NCBI GenBank assembly: GCA_038373865.1
Contig: JAXGGA010001127.1
Span: 1-64,000 of the forward strand
Direction of reading: 5' to 3'
Source of the DNA: Uloborus plumipes
Lineage: Eukaryota > Arthropoda > Arachnida > Araneae > Uloboridae
DNA length: 64,000 nt
The notes beneath the pieces were generated by a model. That model was not told where the DNA came from. It searched no databases and was given only the letters and a program-made list of their open reading frames with translations. Position 1 is the first letter of the stretch; every line of letters begins with the position of its first letter. Of this stretch, positions 24,615-35,641 are shown piece after piece. A program made the position numbers and the translations under genes.

Positions 24615-24872
24615 CAATGGCGGATCCAGAAGTTTCTCAAGGGAGGGGCGATATTTTACTACTTACTTTGACTGTGTATTCCAGTTTGCAAATATTGATC
24701 ACATAGGTTTTGGATTTCAATTTCGAAACATTTCCGGAACAGGGCCCAAACTTCCTTCTTTCAACATCATTAAAACTTGTCTAAAATTAATTTTTTGAGC
24801 AAAAGCTTAGTGATGGAGGGGCCTCAAGAGAGGGGCGATCGTCCCATCGCCCCTCCCTTGTATCCGCCCCTG
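24615..24872. mobile_element. Short hAT-like MITE (CAATGGCGGATCCAG ends)
   Basis: CAATGGCGGATCCAG at the left and TATCCGCCCCTG at the right, with GAGGGGCGAT words just inside both ends. Flanks ATATACAC and ATATGTGC agree at 5 of 8 positions, and all three differences are transitions. Confidence 0.55.
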
Positions 24873-24880
24873 ATATGTGC

Positions 24881-26101
24881 TCCTTCCCCCCCGCCCCTGG
24901 AATAATTCGGAATGACGGATCCGTTTCACATGAGCACCAAGAGCAAGCGTGGAATCGTCACCCCTCAGAAACTGTTTTGCCGCCAAAGTATATGTTATTA
25001 TTAGAAACAAAGGTCGTTTCGAGAAAATACAATCCCGCAACATTAGACAAAGGCCGTCGCGGACGTCATCTCAGATGCAATGATTACGTGAACCTCGCTA
25101 GATATGCCGAGAAATTTTATTGACGTCACGAAATTTCATTCATCTCTTCGAATGACGTAGAGAGGATGTTGGTGCGAAACACAACAACAGCAGACGATGA
25201 TCCAGCCCTTTTGGTGCATAAAATGCAATCTTGGCGGAGGGCGCTTCGACGCATTATGTGGGATGCGATTGGGAATTGAAATAGATTCTTTCGTCTGTGA
25301 ATTTAGATACATTTTTCCGTGACATGAGTGTGATGTAGGAGGGACACGTGAAAAGATACAATTCACCGTACATTGTTGTTACAATAGTAAATTGGTCACG
25401 GAATTTTGTTAATTGTCTATTAAAATTGATGGAGGAAGAAACTTCAAAGAAATGTTGCCAAAAGACTACCTTCAGTGTGTAATGCAGTGGCGTACCTTTT
25501 AATTGAATCAGTGGTCGATTGAATCAATCACTTTAATGAATCAAATTGACAAAAACCAAACAAGAATCAACTTTACTGAATTAGCCGATTTAATGAATCA
25601 GCCCCCCCCCCTCCCATTTTTTTTATAAAAATAGTTTAGAGCAAACGTGATTCAAAAAGCGCACTACATTAAAATTTAGATATTATTAGCAGCTTGCTGT
25701 TCCGTCATTGAAAAAAAATTCAGTAAATGATCTAAGGTGGATGTTCCTAAATGATTTCATACTTTTTTTGGACAAACTTGACCCCCTTCCCACTTTGTCA
25801 CAAAGTGGAATACTTTACTTTACCCCTACTCCTGTCACATATCTCGATATATTACATACATTTGTTTATTAAACAAATGATTTTATTTCAACCAAAATCT
25901 GTCAAATCACACTTTTAATTACCCCTTCCCTACCATTGTCACTAACTGTACCTATGTTTTGGTAAATAGCCATTCCACGAAAAATCCGAATAACCCTTTA
26001 AAATCCCTACAATTTAATAAAATAGAGGAGCGTCAAGTGTGGGACAAGTTGCCGGCTTTTACTTGGAAGAGCCCTAAATAAACTAATTACAAACACGAGT
26101 G
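24881..26101. other. Spacer, no supported gene
   Basis: 24.9-25.4 kb is less AT-rich, with open frames on both strands, but no domain or splice-linked exon is visible. A C-run lies at 25600-25612. 26027-26095 has a diverged direct repeat at 27488-27560. Confidence 0.4.
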
Positions 26102-26103
26102 TA

Positions 26104-27356
26104 GGGGACAGTGGTAATGAATGGGCCACTTTTTGGTTTTGAATTTTTGTAATTTTTTCTAACACTTTGTTTTAACTCTAAATTTGTGTTTTAGTTACTT
26201 TACTTATCTGGCTATCTAAAACAGTCATAAAAGTTGGATTAGCGCCTGTCTATAATAAATTATAATAGAAAATAAAAATTTTGAAATTTGGCCCATTCAA
26301 CCCTACCTATGGGGTTGAATGGGCCATCGAAGGTAATGAATGAGCCGCTAAATGAATTCAGTGAAAACATGTGGATTTAATCTTTTATTTGCTGAATAAG
26401 ACAAAATAAATGTGGCACTTGACATGATGCTACAAAATCATACTGATTTGAAATTATATAAACATCAAAACTGATGCAATTAAAATAAAACTGATGCATA
26501 CCAATTGTAGCAGAAAAATGACTAAATAACGAGATTGTAAGAAATAAATAACATCAAATATATATAAAAAAATAACAGTGATTTAACAAAATTTATATAT
26601 TTCAAAAATAATACTAAAAATCACTTTCAAAAACTTCATCTTCATTTTCAAACTTGTCAAAATTCAAAATTTTTTTTTTAATTTACTAGACATCGGGAAT
26701 AAGAAATATCTAACTTAAGTTACCAAGAAAGAAAATGAAATTGTACTGTGAGGAATATAATATCAAGGAGAGAGGGGGGCTTTTTCAAGCCACGCACTGC
26801 GACCAGAGGTCTATTGTACTATAGGAATATAATATAGATCTGCAAATTATATTTAGAAGTTACTACAAACCTATTTTGACGCCAGTAATCTTTATCTATG
26901 ACAGTCAGTTGTGTTTCATATTAATGCAGAAATCCAAAGAAAAGGAAGAAAAACAATATTTAGGTGGCCCATTCATTACCATTACATAGTGGCCCATTCA
27001 GCCCCACCTATACTTTTGGAATACATTTAGGTTTTTTGAGTACATTGAATTTAAATAACATCAAAATACATCTTAAAATTAGTTTATAGATATGGAAAGA
27101 CTAACTTATACATATGTATGCAGTGAAATACTGGGTACATTTTAGCTAGAAAATGTTTTACTAAAAAGGGAAAAACTTACTTTTCAGTCAGATTCTTGAC
27201 CATGCCACTCTAGTTTGAAAATGGCTTAGCGCAAACGAATGAAAATTGGATGAGTTTAGTAGAACAAATAGCTACATCTATTGATGGCATCAAAAAAAAG
27301 TTCATGCAAATACTTTTTCATATTTTGTTAGTGGTCCATTCATTACCACTCTCCCC
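26104..27356. mobile_element. 1.25-kb element with GTAATGAATGGGCC words, TA-flanked
   Basis: Inverted ends GGGGACAGTGGTAATGAATG and CATTCATTACCACTCTCCCC are flanked by TA (26102-26103, 27357-27358). The terminal word recurs inside near 26290, 26313, 26333, 26966 and 26990, in both orientations. The last two form a pair about 24 bp apart. Non-coding. The TA duplication points to a Tc1/mariner-like or unrelated TA-targeting mobiliser, and no transposase is present. Confidence 0.75.
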
Positions 27357-27358
27357 TA

Positions 27359-27655
27359 ATTCATTAAAAGGTAGTGACTTCAAAGGAATGAATGAAATTT
27401 TGTTGGTTTCGAAATCGTTAACCGGTGTGGGATGTCTTAGGCAAAACACTTTGTTCATTACGTTTTAAAATGATTACTTTTTAATGAAATATTTGAGCGT
27501 CACGTGAGGACAAGATGGCGGCGTTTTCGTGGAATAGCAAGCTTTAATAAAAAGAACAAAGAAAACCCTTTCGAAAATTTTCAATATTTTTTTTTTTTTT
27601 TTTAAGTATAGAATCCCTTATATAGAGCTATAGAATTATGGCCCATTTTTGTATA
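27359..27655. other. Spacer with diverged duplicate of 26027-26095
   Basis: 27488-27560 (GAGCGTCACGTGAGGACAAG) matches 26027-26095 with substitutions. No gene seen. Confidence 0.5.
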
Positions 27656-30600
27656 GGGCCAATCCATGAGAAATAGGACATAGATTTCAAAATATGAAAC
27701 TCACTTAATAATAACATGTTATATATCATTTTATTCACAAGAAAGCACAGTTTCCTAATTCAAAGTGTAAAATATCCTAGTTTTTACTGTAAACATGGTT
27801 TCAACTTCCTAAAGTTACGGTTTTTCTAACCCATTTTTTCAGTTAAAAATTATCAAGTTTCCAGCCTAGACCCTGGCCACACCGGGTTCAGTTTGGAAGA
27901 TAACGAATTATAGTGCTTTAGTAAGCACTTCCTTTGACCTTTTCCAGCAATCAATTTCTTTGTAGGTTGTATTAGTTTTTAATTACAAGCAGGCAAAATT
28001 ATTTAGAATCTTCGTAACGACCGTCACCGAAAACAAGTATTTGTTATTCTGTAACAATAACTATTTGAGGTAGAAGTTTGCCATTTAGGTTTGTTAGTGT
28101 ACTCATTTATTCTAAAAACATGCACTAATAATTTTTTCAAAAAACCTTTTCGTTTTTGTGCTATGTTGGTTACGGGTGTTACATATTTTAGGTCTAAATT
28201 CACAGTTCACGTCGGATCTTTGCCAAATTTGGTACAAAAGTCCACTGATGCATCTGAAAGTTACTTTGGTGGTATTTGCCTCTTATAGCGTGGAAAAGCT
28301 CCTATAAAGGAGCTTTCCTACCATAAATACCGTTTACGTTAGTTCTTGAACAAATTTGACTCAGAGGTCATTCGATGTTCACCAGGAAACCATACAAAAG
28401 TGAAATAATGAAAAAAATTAAGTTATTTGCATTTGAAACATTGTAGTAAAACATTTTGCTGGATTTATAAATTATTTGCCCTCACCTCCTCGATTTCGAA
28501 TTATATAGTCCTAAAGTCTGCCGAAATTGTAATAAAGTTACTAAATTTAGCGAGTTTCAGGTTATGATGGGAGACATCTTTTCGCATGCTTTGCTGATAG
28601 CTGTCCTATCACATGCAGATGGTGAAATAGTCGGCCTTCTTTTTCCCCAGAAGCCTTTAAATTTGGAGCTTCACTTAAATTTAAGCCTTTAAAATTTATA
28701 TCTCGATAAAGGGAGGACGAGGGCAAATGATTTATGCAGAAAAAAATCTTAATGTGTAAGTATTTTAAAAATGTTTAATCAAACGAACACTTGTTTGCAA
28801 AAATATTTCACTTCCGGATACCAGTCTAAAATTTTAGGTGTGACTTATATTCATATAGGAGGACAAAAAACCGCCGGGAGACACTTGATCGGAGGTCAAG
28901 GTCATTCTGTGATGACGTCATCAAAATGGCCGCTTTTACAGGTAAATACGTTCGTTTAACTGCTTAAAACTCCGTCATAGATTGAAATATTGCAAAACTC
29001 AAATATATCATCTGAAAGCTCTTTAAAAGAGCTATTTAAAAAGATTTAATTTTTCTTTCTAAGGTCAAGGGCTCACCTGTGATGACGTCATCAAAATGGC
29101 CGCTTTTACAGGTAAATACGTTTGTTTAACTCCCCCTAAAACTCCATCATAGATTCAAATATTGCAAAACTCAAACATATCATCTGAAAGCTCTTTAAAA
29201 GAGCTATTTAGAAAAATTTAATTTTTCTGCCTAAGGTCAAGGGCCCACCTGTGATGACGTCATCAAAATGGCCGCTTTTACAGGTGAATACGTTTGTTAT
29301 ACATTTTCAATTTAAAATTGTTATAACTTTTCAACTATTTATCTTAGAAAATAAAACCAAGCACTATAAAATAGCTCTTTTAAAGCGCTTTCGGATGATA
29401 TATTTCAGTTTTGCAATATTTAAATCTATGATGGAGTTTTAAACAGTTACATGAGCGCATTTACCTGTAAAAGCGGCCATTTTGATGACGTCATCATAGG
29501 TGGGCCCTTGACCTCAAAAAGAAAAATTAAATCTTTCTAAATAGATCTTTTAAAGCGCTTTCAGATGATATATTTGAGTTTTGCAATATTTTAATATATG
29601 ATGGAGTTTTAAGCAGTTAAACGAACGTATTTACATGTAAGAGCGGCCATTTGATGACGTCATCACAGGTGGGCCCTTGACCTCAAAAAGAAACAGTAAA
29701 CCTTTCTAAATAGATCTTTTAAAGAGCTTTCAGATGATATAGTTGAATTTTGAAATATTTAAATCTATGATGGAGTTTTAGGGGGAGTTAAACAAACGTT
29801 TTTACTTGTAAAAGCGGCCATTTTGATGACGTCATTACAGGTGGGACCTTGACCTTAGAAATAAAAATTAAATCTTTTTAAATAGCTCATTTAAAGAATT
29901 TTCAGATGACACATTTGAGTTTTGCAATATTTCAATCTATGATGGAGTTTTAAGCAATTAAACGAACGTATTTACCTGTAAAAGCTCCATCTTGATGACG
30001 TCATCACGGGAGTTCATGACCCCTGATCAAGTGTCTCCCGGCGGTTTTTTGTTCTTGTATATGTACATAAGCTCTGTACCAAATTTCACACTGGTATCCG
30101 GAAGTGAAATATTTCGGCTTTTTTTGTCGCTAACTCCACAGACTAATAGTAATCAATTGAAGATTATATCTTATCAAATGAACTAACTGGAGAACCTTTC
30201 TGCTCATATGTCTATTATTTGACTTTATATATGGCGGAAAAATGAATTAAAATAGCCGTTTACTCATTTTTAGCAACATATATATTGAAAATAGTCAGAC
30301 GTGTAACGACCGTAACTGCAATCAAAAATTCATAAAAATTTATTTTTCAACAAAGAAGCTAAGTTCTTTGTATGATATCATGCCTTATTTATTGAGCAAT
30401 TATTATAAAAATCTAGAAGATCATACGTGCAATAGATTCACAGAAAAGTGGCAGTGTTTGATAGCACTCAAAAAAACATGTCTTTTTTTTTTTTTTTTTT
30501 TTGTAACGGCCGTAACCACACATTTTCGAGATTTTTCTACAACTTACACTAATAATTTCAAACTAACGCTTGGTGATAATCAAGTTGGGTGGGAGCTTTA

Positions 30601-30697
30601 TCATTCCCTGTTTTCATTAGAACTTTAACTGCATTTGTGAATAAAATATGAGCAGCTGAAGTTGTGTGAATGTAACGACGTAACCATGGATTGGCCC
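27656..30697. mobile_element. 3-kb element with GGGCCAATCCATG ends and a foldback core
   Basis: Ends GGGCCAATCCATG and CATGGATTGGCCC are inverted, with ATA on each side (27653-27655, 30698-30700). GTAACGACCGTAAC-like words lie at about 28016, 30304, 30503 and 30672, and the last abuts the right end. The core (28790-30120) is a large inverted repeat described separately. No transposase. The family is unknown. Confidence 0.6.
28790..30120. repeat. Foldback array: seven TGACGTCA units in two opposed arms
   Basis: The left arm has three direct units of about 170 bp, each with GTGATGACGTCATCAAAATG followed by GCCGCTTTTACAGGTAAATA (cores at 28911, 29081, 29253). The right arm has four inverted units (cores near 29484, 29652, 29825, 29993). 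The arms are capped by a further inverted pair, CACTTCCGGATACCAG near 28810 and CTGGTATCCGGAAGTG near 30092, with ACCGCCGGGAGACACTTGATC opposite GATCAAGTGTCTCCCGGCGGT (internal parts shared). The whole could fold into a hairpin of about 600 bp per arm. This is the Foldback/Galileo-like arrangement. Confidence 0.85.
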
Positions 30698-30960
30698 ATA
30701 AGTGTTTCGAGTATGCTGAAAGAAATAAATTTGCCACCTCTTGCCCCAGTAACTGGTAACGTAAAGAACAGTTTTAACGCAGTTAATAACTCATTATAGT
30801 TATTATTTACCATGCATTGCAGTGCCGTAAACGTTGACTAATTTGGCTTTCTTCTTAGGGGACCTTTTTTGGCCCAAACTTTTTTTTTAATGCAACGCTC
30901 TCTGTTAACCTTCAGGCTAACTTTTTCAAAAAATGTCGACAGTACTGCGCACTTAGGGCT

Positions 30961-31195
30961 GCGCCTGCCATTTTGTCTAGTAATCAGAGAAGTCTGACTG
31001 CGGATGAGGAGGTTCCGGGTTCGAAATCTGACCCGGGCATAGTTGGACTTTCTCTCTCTTCTGTCCTTGCCTTTTCTTTGTGTGAATATGTTTTCATGAA
31101 TCGCTGCCTTCCCTATAAACAGGTCCTTATGTCATGTGTGTCTGAACTAAATCGGACTTGCATCTGAATGGCGCAGTATTTTAAGAACCAACCAA
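30961..31195 (+). repeat. tRNA-derived SINE family A, copy 2
   Basis: A-box-like TCTAGTAATCAGAG near 30975, B box GGTTCGAAATC at 31018-31028, then the body shared with the copy at 5105-5565. It lacks the 189-bp insert seen there and so shows the uninterrupted SINE. The tRNA fold is too degraded for a functional tRNA. Confidence 0.75.
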
Positions 31196-31486
31196 CGGAC
31201 TTGGGGCTGCTCTCTAGTGGATACTGTCAAAATTAACTGAATCGTTTATTTCGGAAACCACTCAAGCGACAAGCACTAAGAGTTCGAAAAAGTATTTTTA
31301 CCGTTATTTATTAAAAGAATCAATTAAGATTTCAATATTTTAAACTAAAATATATACATATTTAGATATATTTCTTTCAAAAAAATTTGTTGTAATCGCT
31401 ATTAAATAGTTTAACCCATTTATGCCCAGTAGCCTAAAAACGGGACGCTTGCTAGTTACTGCACACAGAATCCTGTAATGGGTATA

Positions 31487-34309
31487 TGGGTCATTTTCAA
31501 AATTAGCTTACATTTGCTGTCCGGAGGTTAAAAAGACGATTTTGAAGCATAACTTATATTTTAAATTCAATGCGAACAATTATTTTCTGCAAGAAATACT
31601 CCCAAAAAAATTCTATCACTTAAAAAATTGTTGAAATTTATTTATTTACTAGCGGTACCCGCACGGCTTTGCCCGTGGTATAAAATTAAAAGTTCATTTG
31701 TAAAATAATTGATATATCAGAAAAAATGCTCTATTTTAGTTTTATTCAACTATAATTCCTTCAAAGTGATATAAAGATCTGATATGGACCCCACACTACT
31801 TAATTTTACGTGTAAATTTCTTAGTAGATGCCTTAAGTGCTAAAATAGTGCTTGGAGTGAGCAAGATAACAATTCAAACATTTGTAGCCCTAGTTTGCTA
31901 CGAAACAATGCAAAAAAATATTTTACAATGATTAATCTCCTAAAGATCGTCGTTTTTAACATCATTCAGTGGATTTTTCGCAAAATATCGCCAACAGCGC
32001 CAAATTGAACCCAAATCAAAAAAAAAAAAAAATATTTCGCCAATTTGGCGTCAAATATTTGGCGATCAAAAGCTTGGCGATATATCGCCAAGTGGTCGCG
32101 CCAATTCATATCACTTTTGTTAACCAATTCATATCACCTTGCATTGAAAACACTGATTTACCCGATAAATGGGGTAAAACACCCCCTTGGAACATTCGAA
32201 TGCAACCCCAAGGGAGATGGACAAAAATAAGCCAAAAGAGAAAATAAGAACAATTTTGTTGATAACAGGAACCAACAGAAATCTTACCAAAGTTTAAAAG
32301 AAGAAGAAAGTTTTCTTTCCCAGCTTAAAAAACAAAACAATACATTTTCCGAAACGAAACACTTTAAAAAAACGATGCAATATCGAAATTGATACAATAT
32401 TTCGTTAATCTGTGCTTTAGGTACCCTTTTCTCGCTAAATGAACGATAGGCGCGCCAAGCGTGGTAACCCTAGCTATTTTGCGTAGTTGACTTTTTGAAA
32501 ACGCGCCAAGCAGGGTCCCAAAGCATCTTCACCGGGAAAAAGACAGGGTTGCCAGAGAATTGGAACAAAAAATACTATACCTCCTCTAAAAAAATATTAC
32601 AAAATACTACTGTTTCCAAACGTTGCCAAAATCAATGTTGCTGAAATGCGAAATCTATGAAAATGAAAAAAAAAAATCCGCCAAATCTTTTAATTAAGTC
32701 ATTAGTATATTGGAAACAGGGTTGCCAGAAAAATACTACGCTCCTTATTTGGGCCGAAAAAATACTACCGTAGAATCAAAAATACTACGTCTGGCAACCC
32801 TGGAAAAAGAACGAAACAAAAATAAGTATGAACACGTAACCATAGTAACAACATGAAAAGTTGATTTCCGTTGATAAAATAATTCTTTTCATCTCTCTTT
32901 TCAAACAAATTTTATTATCGAGCTGAACCATTTTAGAATCGTTTGGCTTGCTTTACTGAAGGTAAGCCTTGAATTTCGGGATTTTAAAAACAGTTGTTAC
33001 AGCTCTCCTGATGATCGTAGAAACTTCGAAAAAACTTCATTTTGTGCAGAAAATTCCAAGCTTTCGAATGACATAAGACTTGAAAATGTGTGTGAAATAT
33101 TTCTTCCCTATTTTATCGAATTTCCGCTAAGAATTCGAATAGAAAAAGAACGAAATGGAATTTTCGAAAAATCGCTTCGAGGTGCAAAACTACATGCTAC
33201 AAACTAATTTTGTGCCAAGTGGCATGAAAATCGACCGAACGGTTTTGGCGCTACGCGCGTAACAGACAGACAGACAGAAAGAAAGAAAGAAAGAAAGAAG
33301 GACAGGCAGAACCACCTTCAGCTTTATTATTAGTAGAGATTTTTATATAAGTCTTTAAAAATGAGAATCAATGCAAAAACGCTTGTCCATTTCCAATTTT
33401 CGCAAGTTCAACTATTTTTTTTATGTATTTAATTGTATAAAAAAGTATATACAACAAATTATTTTTATATATTGACTATTGGTATATGATACTCATCATA
33501 AATATTGACAATAGTATTTTTTTTTTCATTGAGAAATGTATGAATATATTTTGTCCGGCAGTTCTTGTCAAGTCCGTTACCCTAAGATTATTTCAGCTAA
33601 AAAAGGTATTTAATGTAGTCAAAAGATGGTAACACGTATTCAGTTAAATTAACAAACTAGTTACGTAACTATTTCGTACCATTTTGCTTTCCTGAGTCGA
33701 GAAGTATTGTTGTGGCGTTTCGCACAAGATTTCTTCCAGGAGCGTATTTTTATTCTTTGTCAAGTCTGTTACCAAAGATTTTAGTATTAATTTTTACTTT
33801 TTCTCAACTTTTACCCCGAAATATTGTTTATTATACAACTCTAAGAAAATGCATATTGTTGTTCAATTTTTAAATTCGACAACCTAGCCATAATTTGATA
33901 TTTTGGTTGAAACGTCAAGTCCGTTACTCGTCAAATCCGTTACCAAATGTCAAGTCCGTTACCATGTAGTTTTTGATCAATATTTTAGTAATCACAAACA
34001 TCGTTTTTAACTTCAGGGACGCAGATAATTTCAAATGAAATTGGTTCTAGGTCCTATGATATAGTTTAAAAGTGAGATTTCATATTGATTTTGTATGGTA
34101 ACGACGACAATTTTCCTTGCAACTTAAAGTTTTACAACAGCATTTGAATACTTAATTATGCATCAAAGTGTACAATCAATTACTTTTTCACACACCTAAA
34201 ATATGTGACAAAACATCTGTTAGTGATTCTAAAAAAAAAAAAAAAAAAATAGCAAGTTAAAAAAAATACTGAAAAATTCTGAAATGTATGCATATGGTAA
34301 AAATGACCC
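31487..34309. mobile_element. GGGTCATTTT element, copy 1, split by a Helitron
   Basis: Ends GGGTCATTTT and AAAATGACCC. Subtracting the 1691-bp Helitron at 31649-33339 leaves 1132 bp, against 1126 bp for copy 2 at 49390-50515, which is in the opposite orientation. Internal words GTCAAGTCCGTTACC occur near 33565, 33757, 33914, 33930 and 33949; the last three are 16-19 bp apart. Non-coding. No target duplication remains around this copy. Confidence 0.8.
31649..33339 (-). mobile_element. Non-autonomous Helitron, copy A (1691 bp)
   Basis: Minus strand: begins TCTCTACTAATAATAAAGC and ends with hairpin CACGGGCAAAGCCGTG, a 9-nt spacer and CTAG. It sits between A and T. Copy 2 of its host element shows the uninterrupted site, so both ends are exact and there is no target duplication, as expected for Helitrons. 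Near the 5' end are CAGACAGACAGA and GAAAGAAAGAAA tracts. No Rep or helicase sequence. Repeats of TTGGCGATATATCGCCAAG and CTACGTCTGGCAACC-like blocks lie in the body. Confidence 0.9.
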
Positions 34310-34320
34310 GACAACATTGG

Positions 34321-35633
34321 CAGGGCTCGATTAACCCATGAAGTTAGTGGAAGCTCTGTCTCATTTTGAGGCCCCCTGCTTTTTGAGGCGAAGGGGAGGA
34401 GGTATTTCTATACTCTTGAGACATTGAAACAAATATTGCTAAGAGTACAATTATTCCTAAGAGCTGCCCAAGCAGAATTCAGACTAAAGCTTGTCCCCTT
34501 CCTCCACTAATATGTAGAATTTTCATACTTAATACACATAGTGGCATTATCAATTCTAGGATTCGATGTTAAATTAGATTTATTACTTCACAGAATTAAT
34601 AAAACATAATTGAAGTACATTGTAAAAAAGTTGGGTCAAATCTAGGGATGCACCGATTAATCGGCAATACCGATTAATCGGCCATAATCGGCCACTTTGC
34701 CGATTATTAATAATCGGCAAAATCGGGCCGATTAATCGGCGGAAAAAATATTTTTTAAACATTATTTTTTAAAGTAAACCTTTAGTAAGAAATTGTGATG
34801 AATAATTTTATTAACAGTAATAATAATCCTTACCGTTGATGTAAAGTTTTTAATACATTAATTCTCCTATTTTTTAATAAAAATACACATAGAGAATGTA
34901 GCAACATTTGTCATGCGTCGATACTTTTCTCCTTGCTTTTAGATAATCTTCAATTTTCACAAAGAATAAAAGTCTTGAATTACATAGTTACTAATAATTG
35001 AAAAATTGAAACTGAAAGAACTTCAAATTTTGGATTGCTCACCACATAGACTCCCCTCCTTTTTTTTTTTAAATTTTTATGTCTAGTTTACATAATTAAC
35101 AATGTGTTAATGCAATATTATTGACAATAATATGAAAATTAGTTCAGAGAAATTCGATAAAATTTTGAAATTATTTTGGGAAAATTAGGAAAATGGAAGA
35201 AAAAATTAGGAACTATTTCCAAAGTTAGAATTGTAAAAAAAACGAAGAAAAAACTGTAACGGTGAAATTGGTAGTACTGAAAACAACCATTTTAATCATT
35301 AATCGGCTTAACCGATTAATCGGCCGATTATCAACTGCCGATTAATCGGTAATCGGTAATCGGCCAATTTGCTTATCGGTGCATCCCTAGTCAAATCCCA
35401 CATTTAAAAATAGCTTGTGGTGGGATTAATGATTTTTGAAACGTGTCTTCACTTTTAGAACTTTCCACAAAATTTTTATTGAACCAGCTCTAATATTTAC
35501 AATTACCTTTGGATATGCATTTAAAAGCAGAAACTAGAATTTTAAATCACAAGTTTTTAGTCATTTTTGGGCCCCCTGAAATTTTTTTAGGGGAAGCTCA
35601 AGCTTCCCGTGCCTTTTGGGTAATCAGGCCCTG
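34321..35633. mobile_element. Outer hAT element (CAGGGCTCGATTA ends)
   Basis: CAGGGCTCGATTAACCC at the left and GGGTAATCAGGCCCTG at the right, with the perfect 8-bp duplication AACATTGG (34313-34320, 35634-35641). Without the inner element it is about 560 bp and non-coding. It begins only 11 bp after the right end of the GGGTCATTTT element. Confidence 0.9.
34643..35389. mobile_element. Inner hAT element (TAGGGATGCACCGATTAATCGG), nested
   Basis: TAGGGATGCACCGATTAATC at the left and ATCGGTGCATCCCTA at the right, with the perfect 8-bp duplication GTCAAATC (34635-34642, 35390-35397). CCGATTAATCGG palindromes are repeated inside both ends. Non-coding centre. Inserted in the outer hAT. Confidence 0.92.
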
Positions 35634-35641
35634 AACATTGG

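Noticed and set aside
24875..25366. Overlapping frames of 76-82 codons in a less AT-rich stretch
   Set aside because: Frames occur on both strands, with no domain, splice context or family likeness.
28890..30020. CRISPR-like array of repeats with spacers
   Set aside because: The units are ~170 bp repeats in opposed orientation with no unique spacers, in an animal-type sequence.
30970..31040. Possible tRNA gene
   Set aside because: Matches the interrupted SINE at 5105-5565 over its whole body, so it is a retroposon.
31969..32247. 92-codon frame also found in the second Helitron copy
   Set aside because: It lies in non-coding Helitron body. Both copies carry it because they are recent duplicates, and it starts in ATATCGCCAA repeat text.
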